From Ensifer adhaerens (GTDB taxonomy: Bacteria; Pseudomonadota; Alphaproteobacteria; Rhizobiales; Rhizobiaceae): a DNA stretch of 64,000 nucleotides. A program made the translations under genes and the position numbers. The DNA is taken from contig NZ_CP118611.1 in assembly GCF_028993555.1 (NCBI RefSeq), positions 862,001 to 926,000 of the forward strand, in the 5' to 3' direction. A model generated the notes under the pieces. The model saw nothing but the letters and a program-made list of their open reading frames with translations, was not told where the DNA came from and made no database searches. Shown one piece after another: positions 52,302-63,500 of this stretch (positions are counted from its first letter, which is position 1; the number at the start of each line of letters is the position of its first letter).

Positions 52302-54452
52302 TTATCTGATAATTCCCTCGATTATTGAAATGTACTTTCCAATAGTTTGCGTGAAGTCGAATTTTTCCTTAATTTTAACATACCCATCACGTCCAGAAGC
52401 TGCCCAATACTCCTTGTTTGACGCGAATTGGACCATCGCATTGGCAAGATAGGGCGCCGTACTAAATTGGCGCTGCTCGTAGCCTATCCTGTCAAGTAGT
52501 GGTGAGTCCAAATTCAGGGTGTCACCATATTCGTTCGGGATAATAATTCCGATGTCGTTGTTCTCGATGACTTCCGGCGCACCGCCCGTGTTAGTGAGAA
52601 TCATCGGTTTGCCGTAATACATGGCCTCATTCATGGCGATGCTCCAGCCTTCGATTAAGGACGGCAGAAGAAATGCATCGCTCATTTTATGGAACGGTCC
52701 GATGTCCGAAAAATACCCGGGCATGAGAATATGTTTGTCCAATTGCCAATCGGAAAGGTCGTGGCGCAACTGAGCTACGTGCGGCGGGTATATTTCGTTG
52801 CCAATGCAGACAATCTTGATGTCGTCGCGCTTTTTCAGGATGAGCTTCATGGCGTCGGCCATGAGGTAGTGTGCCTTATGTAGGTTGTAGGATGCGACGT
52901 TCAGGAATACGTAGTCTTCAGGCTTCAACCCGAGGCTCTCGCGGGGAACGGGTGAAGATTTGCGAAAGTTCGCATCATGTTCCTCGATAATCAGGCCGTT
53001 GGGAACAGTGATAATTTTTGCTGCGCTGATATCAAGCTTCCCAACGGCGTAGTCCGTCGCTTTCTGTGAAACTGATATATACAGATCAACAAAAATGTCG
53101 TTGGCTAAAAAGTTGGCAAGTGCTTCGCCGGAAAGCATGGCATAGACATTATGGATGAATGTTATGTTGGGAATACCCAGTTCGCGGAAGACTTTGTATC
53201 CCGCAGAGGAAAAGTGCGACATGGAGATTTTGACATTTTCCCGAACGAGAATGTCTTTGTAGAATTTGTCGCGATCCTGCTCTGGCAACTGTACAACACG
53301 CACACCGTGTCGTCGGGCGACTTCGCCTAGATGGCCGACCTTGTTGACAGAAAAGATAAGGGGAGTAATCCCAAATTTTTGGAACTCCAAGGCGCAATCA
53401 AGAACGACTTTTTCAAGACCGCCTTTGTCGAAGCCTGACAGTTCTATCGCGGCTACCAACGGCTCGGTGAGCCCGACCTTTGTGGTAATCGCAGGCAAAG
53501 GGGTAGGGATCTGATTGTTCAGAACCTGTTCAAAGCTCGCAAAGTATTCTGCCGAGGTGATCCGTTCGTAAAAGTCATGCCGGTGGCTGAAGTCGCCCCT
53601 TACCGGCACGAAGGATGCAATTAGGCTGGTAAGATTTTTTGTCGCGAGCAGCACTTGCAGGTCTGAATAGGACGCGGAATTGAAATACTCTTCCGGGAGC
53701 CTGAGGCTCAAACGATCCAACGCCTGTGTAACTACGCCCGCGATTTCAATGCGGACCTTGTTGATGTTCTCTTTGATCGTGTTCGTCGGATGAACGCGAT
53801 AGACAATGTGTTCGAAGCCTTTATCGAAGTAAATATCGGAATTTCTGGACGATGCCATAAGAAAATCAAGGTCGTGGCAATAACGCAGGGGCTGAAAATG
53901 GCCGTTGCGCTCCCAAAGCTCCTTTGAGAACACAAAATTCGAAGTAGTGGCTGCAAAATTCTCATGCAACAATGACATCGGCAAGTTGCCGCTTTGTGTT
54001 AGGAACTGCTTGGCCCTGTCCAACCAATCAATCGTGATCCCGCTCGTAACCTCGACGCCCTCGGAATCCATGATGGCAACTTCACCGACAATAAGGCCAA
54101 TGTCCGGTCGAGACATGAACATCTCGATACAACGTTGAAGCTTTTGGGGCTTAAAAATATCGTCCGAGTTCAGAACGGCGATATAGTCGGTCTTCGCCAT
54201 CCCTATCGCGCGGTTGATCGTGTTATGGGCACCCTGGTTCTTCTGTTTCAGGACTGTCGCGCCGGGTGCGTTCTTTAGGAAATCACGAGCGATCTTGTAG
54301 CCGTTATCCTTGGAACCATCGTCAATCACGATGATCTCGTCTGGGCAAAGCGTCTGATCCGACACACTTTGTAGGGCAGCCAAAATGTAATCAGCGTGAT
54401 TGTAAAGGGGGATGACAACCGCGATGCTTGGGCGTTGGCGTTTCATTGGCAT
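52302..54452 (-). CDS. Two-domain glycosyltransferase, GT2 plus GT4
   Basis: 716-residue cytosolic protein. Residues 5-235 are GT2: [36 protein letters not shown] and [13 protein letters not shown]. After a linker, about 345-716 is a GT4/GT-B domain: [40 protein letters not shown] and [20 protein letters not shown] (EX7E). Two transferase activities on one chain suggest successive sugar additions. Start at 54452 is tentative, as ATG 54446 is equally close to a weak RBS. Base composition is visibly more AT-rich than the flanking core genes. Confidence 0.85.
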   Translation of the reverse strand: MPMKRQRPSIAVVIPLYNHADYILAALQSVSDQTLCPDEIIVIDDGSKDNGYKIARDFLKNAPGATVLKQKNQGAHNTINRAIGMAKTDYIAVLNSDDIFKPQKLQRCIEMFMSRPDIGLIVGEVAIMDSEGVEVTSGITIDWLDRAKQFLTQSGNLPMSLLHENFAATTSNFVFSKELWERNGHFQPLRYCHDLDFLMASSRNSDIYFDKGFEHIVYRVHPTNTIKENINKVRIEIAGVVTQALDRLSLRLPEEYFNSASYSDLQVLLATKNLTSLIASFVPVRGDFSHRHDFYERITSAEYFASFEQVLNNQIPTPLPAITTKVGLTEPLVAAIELSGFDKGGLEKVVLDCALEFQKFGITPLIFSVNKVGHLGEVARRHGVRVVQLPEQDRDKFYKDILVRENVKISMSHFSSAGYKVFRELGIPNITFIHNVYAMLSGEALANFLANDIFVDLYISVSQKATDYAVGKLDISAAKIITVPNGLIIEEHDANFRKSSPVPRESLGLKPEDYVFLNVASYNLHKAHYLMADAMKLILKKRDDIKIVCIGNEIYPPHVAQLRHDLSDWQLDKHILMPGYFSDIGPFHKMSDAFLLPSLIEGWSIAMNEAMYYGKPMILTNTGGAPEVIENNDIGIIIPNEYGDTLNLDSPLLDRIGYEQRQFSTAPYLANAMVQFASNKEYWAASGRDGYVKIKEKFDFTQTIGKYISIIEGIIR

Positions 54453-54496
54453 GCTCGTATTCTTTCGATTGGCGTGCGGCCCTCTTAAGGGCCCAA

Positions 54497-57400
54497 TTAA
54501 TTTTGAGCCAAGAGTTCCTTCACGATGCGCGCGCCGGTGTCGAGCGAATAGTCCCGCTGGATAAGGGCAAAGCCTTCGCGCGACAGACGGTCCCACTGTG
54601 CTGGATTCTCGTATAAACGGGTGATTGCGTTCGCGAATTCGGCCGGCGTCTTGCCGACAACGATGTTCAACCCATCTTCGAACCCCATGCCTTCAGCGGC
54701 GATCGGGCTAGCGACGCAAGGCACACCACGTGCCAGGCTCGAAACCACCTTGCCCTTTGCACCTGCCCCGTACCGTAACGGGGCGACCGTCAACTTCAAG
54801 CGGTCTAGCTCAGGGTCAATCTCCGGCACATAGCCGACCCATTCGACGTTCCTGTCCGGGCGGCTAGATAGTGCCTCAGGTAGGTGAGAACCTATGATCC
54901 GGATACGCAAGTCTGGCAGATTCCTAAGTACTAGCGGCCAAACTTCGGAGAGGAAATACTCTACGGCATCTACGTTCGGCTGATGTTGGAAGCCACCTAT
55001 AAAGGCGATATCTCGGCGTTCGGAAAAATCTGCGAAATCATATTCCCCGATTTCGCGCATAATCGGCACGATCGTGACCGCGGCGCCCGGAATTTCTTTG
55101 TTCAGAATATCCAGTTCTGTCGTGGACAGCACAATGGTAAGGTCGGCGGAGCGAATGCATTTAAATTCCGCTTCCTTTGTTTTTTGCGCTTCGGCAAGAC
55201 CTGCAGCATCCCCTGTCAAGGCGGCCTGCCTCTCTTCCCGGATATAATGCAAGTCAACCGTGTTGAAGATGACTTTGGCGTTAGGGCAGAAGAGCCTTAC
55301 ACGATCTATCCAGGCGCCACCCCAGTGGACGCGGGACATAAACGCAATTTCGAGCAATTCGGCGTTTAGGAAGAGATATTCTTCGAGATTGCTATAATGA
55401 TCAGATGAGACGCAATGAACGCCCATAGCCTCTAGATCATCCCGATACCTGTCCTTCGTAGCAAAGTCGAGCAGGCCAACGTAGGCGACTTCGTAGCCGA
55501 GGCTTTGAAATATGCGGGCAAAACTGACTTGTTCCATTGATCCAGCATCTTCATCTGGATGTGGATAGAAGGTGTTGACCATGAGTACTATCTTGCGCCT
55601 CGCGGCATCGGGGGCATTTGCACTCGCGGTCAGCGTAGTGACTTCAAGGTTGGGAACGCTCACACCAACGCGTCTTGACGACGAAATGGGAGCGGACTGT
55701 TCTGCTAAGCGGCCAACGTAAATGTAATGTTCAAGCACATTGCGACCTCCGAGATCACCCGCAATTTCGATATACCGTGCGGGGTTGAAATCGGAGTTTG
55801 GACGCCGTCCCTCTTTGTGGCCCGCTACTACGTAGTGAGACAAGGGATTCATATTAGACGGCAGGTCGGGGTTATGTTTCATATAGAAACGGGAATCGAA
55901 CCACGGACTGGGATTGCGACCTTCTCCGGCCCCATAAATCAAATAGTGGGTCAACGGGTTAAGCTTGCTGGCAGCCACATCAGGATAGATCCAAAGGTAG
56001 TGGTCTGCATCGAATAGTGGATGCGGAGCACAGCGAGGGTGTCGGAGGAAGTGTAGCACCGGGTTGCAACCCGACACTTTCACATCCGGATATCTTTCGT
56101 GGTACCACTTTACATCGAACAGGGCGCAGGGATTGTATCCCTTGTCAGCTCCAAATCGAACGAAGTGTTCGGCTGCCGACATGTCCAGAACTCCGACTTC
56201 CGGATACTGGTTAACGTAGTAGTCGCGGTCTATGATTGGGTGCACTATTCGGCCTTCGCGGCGGCCGAAATCTATGAAATGCACGAAAGCATCCAATTTC
56301 GACGAAGCCACATCGGGATAAAGAAGTTCATAGATGCCACGATCAAATATAGGAAAATCATCGACGACAGACGTGACTCCTGCCAGATAACGCAGGATCC
56401 GCTGGCGCCTTCCATTGCGCGGTACACCGAGCTGGGCGTCGGAAAACTGATCGAGAAAGGCTTCGATCTTCCTGGCGTCGGCATCCATGCGTCCGAACCG
56501 GTCGGGCCGACCACCACGCACCAACCCTAGCATCCGTCCTGCCACGCCGCGCTGGCGTCGAATATCCCTCTCGATCTCTGTGGCGACGCGATTCTGATAG
56601 ATTTCAACTACCTGATTTGCAGCAGCTAGATCTTGCTGTAGTAGCCTTTCAAGGCGGTCCTGTGCGCTACTTTGCTGTCGTGACTGCAACAATGCGTTCT
56701 CCGACTGCGACAGCGCAGTTTCAAGCCGCGACTGCTCATCTTTGGCATTGGCCAATTCTTTTGACAACGCGTCGTGATCCGCAGCTAGCGTCTTGTGTTG
56801 GACGTCGGCCTCATCACGCAATGACGATAACTCTCGCACGAGGCTCTCGTATCGAGTCCTCTCTTCTTCCAGGCGCGAGACAGCATTGTGCGCCTTCGCC
56901 AACTCTTCCCCTTGCGAGGCTAGCGCGCTCTCAAATACGCTCAAGCGATCCAATTCGCCCTGCGCAGCGGCCAGCTCCATCGCTTTTGAGTTGTATAAAT
57001 CAGAATATACCTGCACGTCTTCCACGCTTTTTTGATATTTGTCCAGCGTGTCGCCGATTTGGGCGCGAAGCGATTCAACCTCTTCGCGGGTACTTCTTAT
57101 ATCTAGGGCAGCTTCGGCAATCTCACCGTCACGAATTCTAACTGCTTCTGTCAGCCCAGCGGTGACCGAGGCGATATGACGATCTCCTGCCAAGAGGACG
57201 TCGCGAATGCGGGCAGCCTCATTTGCCGACCCTGCGCCGCAGAACGACGCCGTCCTCCGGCCATCGATATAGGATCGGATTTCCCCGATTTCCTCTGCTT
57301 TGAAATCATGGTTCCGGAACACTTCCAAAACTTGATCCTCAACCAGCTCGTAGAACCGCTGTTCTCGCGGCTCAAACATGGCGGTGGGAAGATCGGCATC

Positions 57401-58243
57401 GGAAAGGTCGATTCCCTCGAGCCCAACTTCAGCCAACGCTTGGAGCGCGGCGCCTCGATAAGCGGGATCTGAGCATATCGAATCCATATCAACAATAACG
57501 TCGCAGTGGCGTTTGCTCAACACAAAAGAATAAGCCCACACCGCAAAGAATAACGCGTAGTCGGACTCTGGAGGAAGTGGGTGTGTGTAGGCAAACGCTA
57601 GCTTTTCGTTGACATTTGTCCCTTGCAGCGGAAGTACGCCTCGGTGGCTTGCAACGTCAGTCAGTACTTCGGGGGTGTCTGACTGGGAAACAATAATCTG
57701 GGGTGTTGAAGATATATATTTGTCGACTTTATATGAATACCACTGATCCCAGGGATTTCTGAGTAGGAATATATGCTTGGATTCAAAGTTCGACTTGAGC
57801 CACTGAACGCGCCCAATAGTTCTCGTGCATTGCAGGATTGGACGGCGCGGGGCGGCGTTAATGAGAGTCTTGATGTAGGTGGTCAGATCTTCAGCGAGAG
57901 CCCTGCGATCGAGAAAGAAATATTCATAGCTGAGGCGCTCGCTGTAATATTTCTTCAAATATGGGAGGATCCTCGAGTATTCATCGAAGTAGCCGCCCTT
58001 CATGAAATTATGGCGTAGGCCGGCTTTTATCTGGTCCGATCGATCGGAAGTAGCGGACCATGAATTATCCAAGTGACCAATTATTTCGTGAAAGGGCTCG
58101 TGGTAGGGGTAATACTTTTCAGTCCGCTTGATAGCGTTAAAAAAATATGTGCTCCCCGACCGAAATAGGGAGTGTACAAAAAGAAGAGGTGCTACACTGG
58201 TACTGTTATCGCTGTCTTTAAATTTCATCTTCCGCACACTCAA
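54497..58243 (-). CDS. Sulfotransferase-coiled coil-repeat-GT4 fusion protein
   Basis: 1248 residues in four parts. (1) About 18-330: sulfotransferase-like, with PAPS-binding loop VHSLFRSGSTYFFNAIKR and IFLLRNPWDQWYSYK as the 3'-phosphate site. (2) About 354-548: coiled coil (SRLEEERTRYESLVRELSS). (3) About 631-845: six degenerate repeats of near 40 residues, e.g. FDADHYLWIYPDVAASKLNP then LTHYLIYGAGEGRNPSPWF. (4) About 880-1248: GT4 transferase with FIGGFQHQPNVDAVEYFLSE and APLRYGAGAKGKVVSSLARG. It may add a sugar and a sulfate to the same polymer. No stop or frameshift breaks it. Start codon uncertain (58243 or 58228). Confidence 0.8.
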   Translation of the reverse strand: MSVRKMKFKDSDNSTSVAPLLFVHSLFRSGSTYFFNAIKRTEKYYPYHEPFHEIIGHLDNSWSATSDRSDQIKAGLRHNFMKGGYFDEYSRILPYLKKYYSERLSYEYFFLDRRALAEDLTTYIKTLINAAPRRPILQCTRTIGRVQWLKSNFESKHIFLLRNPWDQWYSYKVDKYISSTPQIIVSQSDTPEVLTDVASHRGVLPLQGTNVNEKLAFAYTHPLPPESDYALFFAVWAYSFVLSKRHCDVIVDMDSICSDPAYRGAALQALAEVGLEGIDLSDADLPTAMFEPREQRFYELVEDQVLEVFRNHDFKAEEIGEIRSYIDGRRTASFCGAGSANEAARIRDVLLAGDRHIASVTAGLTEAVRIRDGEIAEAALDIRSTREEVESLRAQIGDTLDKYQKSVEDVQVYSDLYNSKAMELAAAQGELDRLSVFESALASQGEELAKAHNAVSRLEEERTRYESLVRELSSLRDEADVQHKTLAADHDALSKELANAKDEQSRLETALSQSENALLQSRQQSSAQDRLERLLQQDLAAANQVVEIYQNRVATEIERDIRRQRGVAGRMLGLVRGGRPDRFGRMDADARKIEAFLDQFSDAQLGVPRNGRRQRILRYLAGVTSVVDDFPIFDRGIYELLYPDVASSKLDAFVHFIDFGRREGRIVHPIIDRDYYVNQYPEVGVLDMSAAEHFVRFGADKGYNPCALFDVKWYHERYPDVKVSGCNPVLHFLRHPRCAPHPLFDADHYLWIYPDVAASKLNPLTHYLIYGAGEGRNPSPWFDSRFYMKHNPDLPSNMNPLSHYVVAGHKEGRRPNSDFNPARYIEIAGDLGGRNVLEHYIYVGRLAEQSAPISSSRRVGVSVPNLEVTTLTASANAPDAARRKIVLMVNTFYPHPDEDAGSMEQVSFARIFQSLGYEVAYVGLLDFATKDRYRDDLEAMGVHCVSSDHYSNLEEYLFLNAELLEIAFMSRVHWGGAWIDRVRLFCPNAKVIFNTVDLHYIREERQAALTGDAAGLAEAQKTKEAEFKCIRSADLTIVLSTTELDILNKEIPGAAVTIVPIMREIGEYDFADFSERRDIAFIGGFQHQPNVDAVEYFLSEVWPLVLRNLPDLRIRIIGSHLPEALSSRPDRNVEWVGYVPEIDPELDRLKLTVAPLRYGAGAKGKVVSSLARGVPCVASPIAAEGMGFEDGLNIVVGKTPAEFANAITRLYENPAQWDRLSREGFALIQRDYSLDTGARIVKELLAQN

Positions 58244-58833
58244 GACAATGGTTCAAACTTCAAGCACCCTCTCCAGGGTACGGCGAAGTACTCTCAGGCT
58301 GTAGTTTGCTAAAGAGGTGCGGCTTTTCCACAACGCTCTTTAGTGTCAGGCAGATGGCAGTGCCACCCAACTTGCTATCACACACGGTCAGCACCACTTG
58401 AACGCTTGCTTGCCGGAAGCGTGAATCTCCTCATTCGGCTAGGTGCCCGCCATCCAGTCGGCTCAAGCTGACCGATGTATCCGTCACTTTTTGCCTTTGC
58501 GGACCGAGAAAGAGATACGCCATATTCAGAAGGCGAGCTCGGTCAGGCTTTCCTTGGGATATCTTGTTGTTGCAGTAGTTGCTGCATCTAGCAGCCTCAC
58601 TAGCTGAGTTCAACCGCAAAATCCCCAAGCAACAGGTTTGAAATGACTGCCGCCAGTCTATCTCGGGGCGACAAACGGGCTCATCAGGCAGGACAGTCTC
58701 CTGTTACAAAATGAAGGTTTGACGCCATCACGTTTGGACGGCTTACCCTCATGAATTTCTTTGATTGCTCTGCTGCCGCGCTCGACCGCGCAATGGGCAG
58801 CGGCTCAGCCAAACGCGAAGCTCTCCAATGATC
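58244..58833 (-). other. 590-bp interval without a supportable gene
   Basis: Lies between the giant fusion gene and rfbA. A short minus-strand frame (58431-58628) has no recognisable domain or RBS. No terminator or promoter was confidently seen. Confidence 0.4.
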
Positions 58834-59697
58834 TCAACCCGCGATCTTAAGCAAATAGCGACCATATGAGGTGCGCGAGAAGCGCTCGCCTTGCTCTATC
58901 AATTGCTCCCTGCTGATGAAGCCCTGGAGGTAAGCAACTTCTTCAATGCACGCGATATTTGTTCCTTGTCGATGCTGGATCACCCGCACGAATTCCCCAG
59001 CCTCCAACAAACTATCGTGAGTGCCCGTATCAAGCCAGGCAAACCCTCTTGACATCTTTTCTACGAACAGAGACCCGGCCTCCATGTAGATACGGTTGAG
59101 GTCGGTAATCTCATACTCGCCACGCGCTGACGGCTTCAAACTCTTCGAGTAATCGACAACACGATTGTCATAGAAATATAGGCCGGTCACTGCAAAACGT
59201 GACTTTGGGTGCAGCGGCTTCTCTTCAAGACTAATTGCATATCCATCTTCCGACAACTCCACGACGCCATACCGCTCAGGGTCGTCAACTTCGTAAGCGA
59301 ATACAGTCGCTCCCGTTCTCCGCGCGCTTGCCTGGGCAAGCAGGTCATTCATCCCTGCGCCAAAGAAAATGTTGTCACCCAGGACGAGCGCCACGTTGTC
59401 GCCAGCGATAAACTCCTCGCCAATGGTAAACGCTTGGGCAAGTCCGTCGGGGCTGAGTTGGACGGCATAGGAGATGCGAATGCCCCAGGCTTCTCCGGCG
59501 CCAAACAATCGCTGATAACTGCCGATGTGGTCGGGTGAGGAGATTAGGAGGATATCCCGAATTCCAGCCATCATAAGAATGGAAAGTGGATAGTATATCA
59601 TCGGCTTATCATAGACCGGAAGCAGTTGCTTGTTAATTGCCAGGGTTGCCGGGTGGAGCCTGGTGCCGGATCCTCCTGCGAGAATTATGCCTTTCAT
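58834..59697 (-). CDS. rfbA: Glucose-1-phosphate thymidylyltransferase
   Basis: 287-residue RmlA, first enzyme of dTDP-L-rhamnose synthesis: [48 protein letters not shown] and [20 protein letters not shown]. RfbA length is normal. It is on the opposite strand and 19 kb away from rfbCBD in this window, yet completes the four-gene rhamnose pathway. A clear RBS-like GGAG is close to the ATG at 59697. Confidence 0.95.
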   Translation of the reverse strand: MKGIILAGGSGTRLHPATLAINKQLLPVYDKPMIYYPLSILMMAGIRDILLISSPDHIGSYQRLFGAGEAWGIRISYAVQLSPDGLAQAFTIGEEFIAGDNVALVLGDNIFFGAGMNDLLAQASARRTGATVFAYEVDDPERYGVVELSEDGYAISLEEKPLHPKSRFAVTGLYFYDNRVVDYSKSLKPSARGEYEITDLNRIYMEAGSLFVEKMSRGFAWLDTGTHDSLLEAGEFVRVIQHRQGTNIACIEEVAYLQGFISREQLIEQGERFSRTSYGRYLLKIAG

Positions 59698-59796
59698 CTT
59701 GATACTCCTTGGGGCGGACGCGAGAAGATTTGCCCTAAACTTCAGGTCACTGTGAGTTGCAGTGTCTATGCGTCCTCGGACGCCAGCAGTTTGGAA

Positions 59797-60510
59797 TTAT
59801 GTATTCGTATTTGAGTTTCGATATACAGATTTTTCCAGTAACGCTTGCCGCGATGGTTCGAACTGAGTGGTTATCATGACTTGCCCCTCGCGCCGCTCAG
59901 GCATCATCAGAACAGCCGCAAGTCCCCCCCATATCTGCCCGTTGATATCTGGTCTGTCGTAGAGCATGCCGGGCACAAAATCGAGGTCGACCGTGTGTAC
60001 ATGGGGAAAATCGTTCCAAGGGACAGTTAATATTCCTGTTCGCACGATCGGATTGGCGCTGTCGTGAGCAAGAATCATAGTTGGCCGTCGTTTTGGCACA
60101 TAGCGAGCACATTGGAGCAAGTCGCTCCTAACGCCGGATTCTTCATGGCTGCCGTCTACCAAAATGAAATTGACGTCTTCACGTCCCTCATTCAACTGGT
60201 CGATAATCGGAGGAAGCGTCGTTGCCGAATCTCCAGTTACGAAAGTCACATTAGGAAAAAGTGGGCTGATCCTATGCTGGTTCTCATCGATGTCGAACGT
60301 GAACACACGCTTGCTGGCTGCAGCAATCGGACGGAGACTTCCGCACTGAAACGTACCGATCTCGATGCTAATCTCCGGCCGTAGGCGCGAAAGCACGTGC
60401 AACAACGCAGCTCTTTCGCTGAATTGCATGTGCCAGTTCTGATTGAGCGCTGGGTCGAATAGAACGTCTTCGTAGGCGCTGGACACGCTTCTTCTCCGGG
60501 ATGTCTTCAA
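59797..60510 (-). CDS. Class I methyltransferase-like protein (CmcI/Methyltransf_24 type)
   Basis: 237-residue protein with a SAM-binding Rossmann core: ISIEIGTFQCGSLRPIAAA (motif I), VFTFDIDENQ, FVTGDSATTLPPI and FILVDGSHEESGVRSDLL. It resembles the cephalosporin hydroxylase/Methyltransf_24 group, common in polysaccharide clusters, where members methylate sugars. Its stop and start position overlaps the next giant gene by 4 bp, so it is translated with it. Substrate unknown. Confidence 0.8.
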   Translation of the reverse strand: MKTSRRRSVSSAYEDVLFDPALNQNWHMQFSERAALLHVLSRLRPEISIEIGTFQCGSLRPIAAASKRVFTFDIDENQHRISPLFPNVTFVTGDSATTLPPIIDQLNEGREDVNFILVDGSHEESGVRSDLLQCARYVPKRRPTMILAHDSANPIVRTGILTVPWNDFPHVHTVDLDFVPGMLYDRPDINGQIWGGLAAVLMMPERREGQVMITTQFEPSRQALLEKSVYRNSNTNT

Positions 60511-63500
60511 TCTCTCTGGGCGAAATCTGTGGTATAGCTTGGCAACGAGATTTCCTTGGCGCCGCCTTCTACAAGATCCTTCGCTAGTTTGCGATATGCT
60601 TCAATCATTTGATCCATATCGAATTTCAAGAATGCTTGGCGAGCTTGTTCTCTTAAAGCCGTTTTGAGTGTGGGCTGAGCAATAAATCGGTTCATGGCGT
60701 TTACGAGCGCTCGTTCTGGAACTTTTCCTGTCGTACTTTCTCTTGGAACCACGAATCCGGCCGGAGGCTCCAGGGTATCCTCACCAATTGCCCACGCGCA
60801 TTTGCCGATGTCGGATACTATTGCCGGCTTTCCCTGCGCCAGAAACTCGATGAGCACGAGGGGAAGCGACTCTCCTGGAAACCAGCTAGGCAGCAGGCAT
60901 ACATCGCTCATATGGATGTAATCCGCCAAGTGAGAGGTATGTCTTAGCAGATGGAGGCCCTTCAATGAGGCCTTTGATCTCAACGCGTCGCCAACCGGGC
61001 CGTCGCCAATCATCACCAGATGCAAATCGACGATGTGGCCTGACGATCGCTGCAACTCCTTGAACGCAGATAAAGCAACATTCCATCCCTTGGATTCGAT
61101 CGCGCGGCTCGCCAACGTGAAAACGAGGGCGTCATCCGCAATTCCCAAATCGGACCGCTTTCGACGAAACTGAGAAGTGGGCGCAAATCCATTTATGATA
61201 TGGGAAGTTCGCCTTGGCGTCACATGGCCCTCATCAAATATCTTCTTGTTCTTCTCTGCCGTCCAGACCCAGTGATCGCAGTAGCTTTCAGCACGCCGCA
61301 GATCGTCGCGCAGAGTCGGAAACGACTTGGGGCTGCTGAGAACATTCTCGTGGCACCCGTGCATAATGGTTATCCACGGAATTGTTTGCGGCGCCTCCGA
61401 GATCATTCTACTTATCGCCCTATCGCCCCACCAATGCCCACTTACCGCGAGATCGAGTCCCCAGTCGTCCATCAATGCGATGATGCCGCCCGCTTCATCT
61501 ATGTCACTCTTGGTAATAATGGCGACCTCTGGAGAGACGCTCCTAATGGTTGCGGGGTTGTCGATCTCGTGTTCCGCAACGAACAATACAGCGGGAGCGG
61601 GCAGCGCAGTCCAGTGGTTTACAAACCGGGCGGCAAACATTTGTGCCCCGCCTCCCGACAAATCACCCACACAGTAGAGGACCCCAGGGTCACGAGACTC
61701 TGAGATTCCGTGCAAAGCCCGCGGCGCTGGCAAAGGTCCTCTCCAACCAAATCGCTTGGCCTCTTGCTCCATATGCTTCTCAAATGCGGCACGTCGGGAT
61801 GCATTTACCCCGTAGACGCTATCAATCAGCGAACCGACAGTCTTAAGTTCTTGAAAGTACGGCTCTTTGCCCTCTATGCTAGCCGTTACGCTTGTATCGT
61901 GGCGCCGGTGATAATTCACTGCCTCATGACAATACGAGATACGTCCGCCGGCCGCCGCTAACAGATAGAATGCCCAGTCTCCAGCAAGTTTAAACTGGGC
62001 AGAAATCCTTACGGCTCGTTGAGCGCTTGAACGGCGCGTGACGACAGCGCTAGCATTTGGAATTGTGTTGGCTCGACCTAATGTCGAGTGGACTTCCTTG
62101 AACGCAGGGGCCGTGAAAGAACTCGTCCAACGACCAGGAGAAATGCGATCGAGGTAAAGCGCGTTCCAATCACCTGCGACCACCCCTCCAGAGTCGACTG
62201 GAATTGATCGGCCGTGAACGAGGCGCACACCGGAAGGAGAAAATGCCTGGACAGCCTTCATTAGAAAATCGGGTTCACACCAATCGTCAGCTTCGGCTAT
62301 CCATACGAGGTCGGCTTGGGCTAGTTCGATACCACGCTCCCATGCCTTAAACACGGAGCCGCCGTTTGTTTCGGCCAAATGTAACCGCGCCTCGACGTGT
62401 GCATTCGCGAACTCCGTCAATATCTGGCGACTATTATCCGTAGAGGCGTCGTCTAAGAGTATTATCTCTACATCGCGAAATGTCTGGCTAGCGATGCTAT
62501 CAAGCCGTTGCTTCAAATATGGCGCACAATTGTAGTTAGGGACGATGACGGACACCGCTGGTGCAAGGTTTGCTACCTGTCGAATGGTTGCTAGTAGCGT
62601 GGAACAGCCCACGTCAGTGACGTAAGATGAGAGTATTCTTTCTCTGGCGGCATTTGCCATTGCCAACCGAAGATTTTCGTTTAGCAGAAGTTGCTCTACT
62701 GCTTCGAAGAAGGCCGGTTCATCCCCGAGAGGGACCGCGATGCCCGCTGGCGCTTGGCCCTCAGGTTCAATCATTGCGGTCATACCGGTTGCTTCACGGA
62801 ATACTACCGAGGGGGTTCCTGCAAGGCCCGCCTCAAGGCACACAAGTGGGAAGGGGTCTTCAGAAGAGGGTAAAGCGAAAACATCTGCCGCCTGAAGGAA
62901 GTCCCGGAAATCCTCTCGATGGCCAACAAAGTCGACACGATCTGCAACACCCAGCCTACGCGCGAGCTTCTTTAGTTTTGGGATATCCTCCCCATGGCCA
63001 ACCCAAACGAAGCGCACATCACGTGCACGGCCCAACGCAATCTGGGCAGCCATCCGAACGAAAACGTCCGGTTGCTTCCGCCAGTGAGCAACACCACAGC
63101 CGACCACCAGTCGGCTTTCAGAACTAAGGCCCAGTCTTTTGCGAACAATGCTCTTGTCAGTTTTCGACAGGAGAGAGTTGATACCCGGCTCATCGACGAA
63201 GGCAGGGACGTTCGAGAGCTTGACATCAGCAATCCCATCCATTCGCGAGAGATGGCTATGAACCGCATGGCCGCCGCAAAAGACGTGATCTGAGCCTTGA
63301 AGAACCCGGCGCAGCTTACCGTCGAACAGCTTCAGGATAGCCGGCATCTCGTGTATGTAAGAAAAGACTGGCGCGTTATAGGGATCTATTTTTAAGTATT
63401 CTCCGGCAACCACTGAATTCACGAAAGTGAATGCAGGTTCATCTCCTAGGAAACCCATCAGCCCGCTTCGAATATTATCTACCAAGTGATCGTGGATATC

